Origin: Euphorbia lathyris
Taxonomy: Eukaryota; Streptophyta; Magnoliopsida; Malpighiales; Euphorbiaceae
Direction: 5' to 3'
Length of the DNA stretch: 64,000 nucleotides
NCBI RefSeq assembly: GCF_963576675.1
Contig: NC_088911.1
Location: forward strand, 32,410,501 to 32,474,500
Below the pieces are notes generated by a model. It was not told the origin of the DNA, did not search any database, and was given only the letters and a program-made list of their open reading frames with translations. The translations under genes were made by a program, and so were the position numbers. Below, piece by piece: positions 60,170 through 64,000 of this stretch. Each line of letters starts with the position of its first letter. Position 1 is the first letter of the stretch.

Positions 60170-63100
60170 CACCTGGGGGGAAGAGATCGAATTGCTAAGA
60201 AGAGGAAGCGAAGCTCGGCTCGTTATCGAGGAAGCTCTTTAGCCTTAGAAGGCAATAGACGGAATGCGTAGGGTATAGCTCTGAGTCTTATTAATAGTAG
60301 TCTCGGACTGACTGTCTTTCTGCCTTGAGAGATGCGAAGAATGGCTATCTTTCGTACCCTCGCTCTGGGGATGGGACTTTCCTTTTTTATTGAATTTGAA
60401 TTTACTTGCTCGCCGCAACTACATCGGCTTAAAACAGAGTTTACCAAGTAAGAAATGCTCCCACCCAAGCCATTTCGGGCAACAGAAAAAATGACTGTTC
60501 TTTTGAAAGGAAGGAGACGACTTGCTCGGCATTCAAAGACGAAAAGCAACTCAATTGAATCCGGTTTAGCTACTAGCTACTTTGAAAGAATTTATGCCTT
60601 TTTTATTTTTATTATATATATACGCCTGTTGAGCTGAAACCCTTATCTTTCAAATTAAAATCCAGGGTCTGCCCGCATATCCGTTATGACAGAATCAAGC
60701 CTAATGCAGTTTCTTTTTCAGATTCTATTCTCTACTGATCACGCCCGGGGTAGGTGCAAAATGCATAGGAGAGAGATTCCACATCCTGCTCTAATTATTT
60801 GTCGCTCTCTCTTACTTGATAGAGTAGAGTAAGTCGATGACGCGTTTGAAAAAAGCACTTTCTTCACCCTTTGACGAGAGGTCTAACACTATACTATGTT
60901 TTTCAGATCCCAAAAGGATTGGGTCATAGGGCCCTAGGTTTCCTTATATATTGTCTGAATCGCCCAATTCCATCGGTTCGAGTGCTCGTTCTGTATATGT
61001 ATAGTGCCCTTTCCCGATGTCAGGGAGTCTGCTGCTATGGGGTTGAGGAAAAGCTTGTATGTAGTATTGATGCTTTTGGCATCACTTGTCTGTCTCGGGA
61101 CCCTTGTAACCGTGGGTAAAAAGCTTTTGTAAATATGGTTGAGGCTAGACTAGGGAAATTGAATACCTGCTGGTTTATCGTATAATAAGATAAAGTAAAG
61201 GCTGCACATGAAAAGAAAAGGAAGAAATTCGACAGAAGGAAGAATTAAAGCCTTTAATAAGTTTAAGTAAGGACTTTACCTTTGCGAGTGCTGTCGTATA
61301 ATAAGCCCGGAGTAGGCTGCTATTGACTCCGCTGTGGATGGGATGCATGGGATTTCTATCGAGGCTAAGGCTAAGCTAAAGATTCGACAGGCGAGACATC
61401 TATTTTCATTAAGTAAGAAGGGATTTACAAATAGTAAAAGAGGTGTCGTAGATAAGAAACTGATTGCCCTGAAGTGAAGACAGTAACTTCACTTCCTACT
61501 TCAAGCTGGGTAAGGGAAGTGTGGAATTGAGACAGATTGCCTATGGGGGGATAAATTGTTAATTGTATGTCCTAAGTAGGGCAAGGTTTGACACTATATA
61601 AGGTCCAGGGCTCGCTCATTAGCTCTGTTACCTCCTTTACTTACTTTCTTTTGAAAGCGCTAGGCACTTACTTATTAAAAAAAAATATCCCCCGGCGGCG
61701 TTTAGTTTATTCGAGAACATCTGTGCAAGGACAAGTGGCAGAAGAAAAGGCGCGTAGCAGAATCGGATTTTTCTACTTTAACTTTACTTCTCCTCAAAAA
61801 CCAACAGGTAATACCTCACAGTGAACGAGGCCTAAACTTATTAAAGCTTCATGTCTATCTATCACTTAGAAAAGTGATGATGAAGGTGATGAGGTTAACC
61901 CATTACAAAGGATGATAGGATGGAATAATCCGAAAGAAAGGTTCTTTTATTCGCGCCTCCTAAACCTGATCATGATGCTAACAACAAGAGCAAACAGCAA
62001 ACCGAGCTAGAATAGCAAGCTTGGTTTTTATGAAAACTCGCTCCAATAGTGCCTTCGCGGAACTCTCTTTAGTTTAGTGCACCAAAGGTAATTCAATGCT
62101 GCCACTCTTTTTCTCAGCTAACAAAACACTCTATCCAATCCGACGCACCCTTCTCTTCGTAATCTTTAACGGCTTTGTGTCCTAGCAGCCGTCCCTGGTT
62201 GAGAAGGTGGAAAACCTACCTCGACACGCTTTCAATTCGATTCTGGGAATACAGTTAGGTTAGCCTTCTCCTTTCTCCTTCATCTGGTTCGGATGTTGAA
62301 AGAGCTACTTTGGAAGATTATTAAAAAACAGTTGATTAAGCAGATTCGTATGCTTTGAGTGCTTCTGTTCTAGTTCTAGCTTCCTTACCCTGTCCCTGTG
62401 GATTAGGAAGTGAATTGTACCTATCTTACTCTCTCTTCTTTAATGGTTAATTCCTGTTTTTTATCGAGGGACATGTCATAAATGTGGAAATCGGTGATCT
62501 CGCTATGGCTAAAACACTACTTTTTTGCCTCTTTCAGGGGTCGGTCGTTCCTGAAGGGAAATCGGCCATTTGAACCAGGATTTTTAGCAATGATCGTAGT
62601 TTCACGCATAGATGATATAAGCCTTCTTCTGACTGACCGGACCAATGCATGGAGAAAGTTATTGACTCTGATCATGCTACGCTACGGAATATCCACTAAA
62701 GATACTTGACTGACCTAAGCTGCTCTTTTTTCCTGGCAAACGACTCCAGTGACTAGACCAAGGGGAATCACGACTGAAGATGGGGTGTTTAACCATCTCA
62801 AAGTGGACTCGCTGGCTTATATAGAAACCGCCCGGAATCCCTTTTTTGGGGGCTATATCGTGTCACGGATGGAAGGCGTCCATTAAACTTCGCCGAGTCA
62901 ATTTGACCACAGCCCTTAATGGCCAGACCATATAAGAAAGATGGTTCGGGTCTTCGTGCCGAAAAAAGCGAAAGTAGCCCATAGATCTTTCTACTTAAAT
63001 ACGAGTTCCGACAAGAGCTCCAGCTGAAATGCTGAATACTTAAGGCAGTCTATGAGTGAAAGACTTCCTTTTTTTGGGCATACGGAGACGGAGGCTAATA

Positions 63101-64000
63101 AGTAAGTCAAGGGCTAGAGAAGAAGAAGAGGCCTTCCTTATAGGTCTGGTCTCCCAGTTGTTGTAGATTCTATAGATCTTTCTCCACCCTTCCTTCTCCA
63201 GCATTTCGCTTCCAATTCATCAATCTAATGGGGAGGTGTGAGAATCAGATCCAGGGAACAGCTGGAGTTTTGATCAGGATTTTCCGAAGTTGCGCCCAAC
63301 TCGCCTTTCTAATCAACGTAGGGACGAGGCTTTCTAGACATTTAGCCAAACCTGATCATAGCTAGTGGTAGAGCCCCGAGGTGAAAGGCTTGCTTACCGG
63401 GACTTCACTTATTCTCCTCTTCGGCCTATCTCAGGATTCGCACCTATAGGAAGCGGAAGGGTGCCCAGAAACTTCATGCTCCAAGTCTTGCGGTCACCGA
63501 GGACGTACGCTGAACCAGATTAAATCGGTGCCTTAACGTCGGGTGATTGCGCATTCGTTGTGGCATTGGTGAACTCGAGTTGCCAGAAAGAGCTAGACTA
63601 GACGGTTTACTGACGTCTCCCGACCCCGTTTCTAGTACCAGCCGAAAAAAGTCGACAAAAGCAGCTTGCTGCTGGTGTGGCCACCCGATCATATGCAGAT
63701 TACCTTAAGGGCCGGAGATAGAGAAGAGTTTGTGAAGCTGCCCTCCACACAAATAGACTCAGACGGTATTCCCTTTGTTGAGTGGGAGGAGGAGAGTCTG
63801 CTGCTAGCAAACAAATAGATAGGCAGTAGACAAAGGAAGACCCCTCTTTGAATTCTTTTTCTGGTACATTCCCCCCTGCTGCAGCATCTGATGCCTGTCT
63901 CGGTTCGGTTAGCGAAGCTGGTGTGTAGTGAGTCGTTTGGGCTCTGGTCGATCTGAGTGGGGCATTCCACATGGGAGGAAGGGGAAGTTTGCCTGCTCGA
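60170..64000. other. Spacer to the window end
   Basis: No gene was recognised. TCGTATAATAAG occurs twice (about 61,177 and 61,287), a CRTA-like word without the rest of a promoter. Overlapping frames at 63474-63972 (minus) show no known family. Confidence 0.4.

Overview
The window looks like part of a land-plant, probably seed-plant, mitochondrial chromosome. It carries one intact, highly conserved plant mitochondrial gene, atp1 (ATP synthase F1 subunit alpha, minus strand, 36298-37827). Upstream of atp1 is a plant-mitochondrial CRTA-type promoter (ATATCATAAGAGAAG). The rest is long, gene-poor spacer with short repeats and scattered, decayed pieces of nuclear retrotransposons. The species cannot be named from what is visible. 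No tRNA, rRNA, plastid-derived gene, group II intron domain V or other respiratory-chain exon was recognised, but the scan was by eye and short exons could be missed.

Layout. 1-766 (minus) is an open, edge-truncated Ty3/gypsy Gag. About 0.77-13.8 kb is spacer with low-complexity stretches, a 29-bp dispersed repeat pair and two overlapping unrecognised ORFs (11.3-12.1 kb). 13.8-14.1 kb is the C-terminal zinc-binding region of a LINE. 14-27.6 kb is spacer with tandem repeats, palindromes and promoter-like motifs. 27.6-27.9 kb holds a gypsy protease fragment. 29.9-30.6 kb holds a frameshifted nuclear C2-domain gene with what looks like its own 5' flank. 32.9-33.3 kb is a gypsy Gag C-terminal (zinc-knuckle-like) fragment. 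36.3-38.0 kb is atp1 with its leader, a strong hairpin and its promoter. 38.0-40.6 kb is an unusual field of degenerate modular repeats immediately upstream of that promoter. 46.4-46.7 kb is a broken family-B DNA polymerase of the mitochondrial linear-plasmid type. 47.0-47.6, 51.66-51.9, 59.75-59.96 and 59.98-60.13 kb are further LINE pieces. 51.06-51.49 kb is a gypsy RNase H-integrase fragment. 52.06-52.59 kb is an unrecognised protein-like ORF. 56.8-57.3 kb is a Ty1/copia fragment.

The genes do not form a pathway; atp1 is the only one that looks functional. Most of the other recognisable coding DNA is imported: nuclear LINE, gypsy, copia and C2 gene DNA, plus a linear plasmid. The points most worth a second look are: atp1 appears to carry T already at three positions that are commonly C-to-U edited in angiosperms (possible retroprocessing); the modular repeat field beside the atp1 promoter; an orphan copy of the promoter string at 26.3 kb; and the way the LINE and gypsy pieces cover different, non-overlapping parts of their parent elements.
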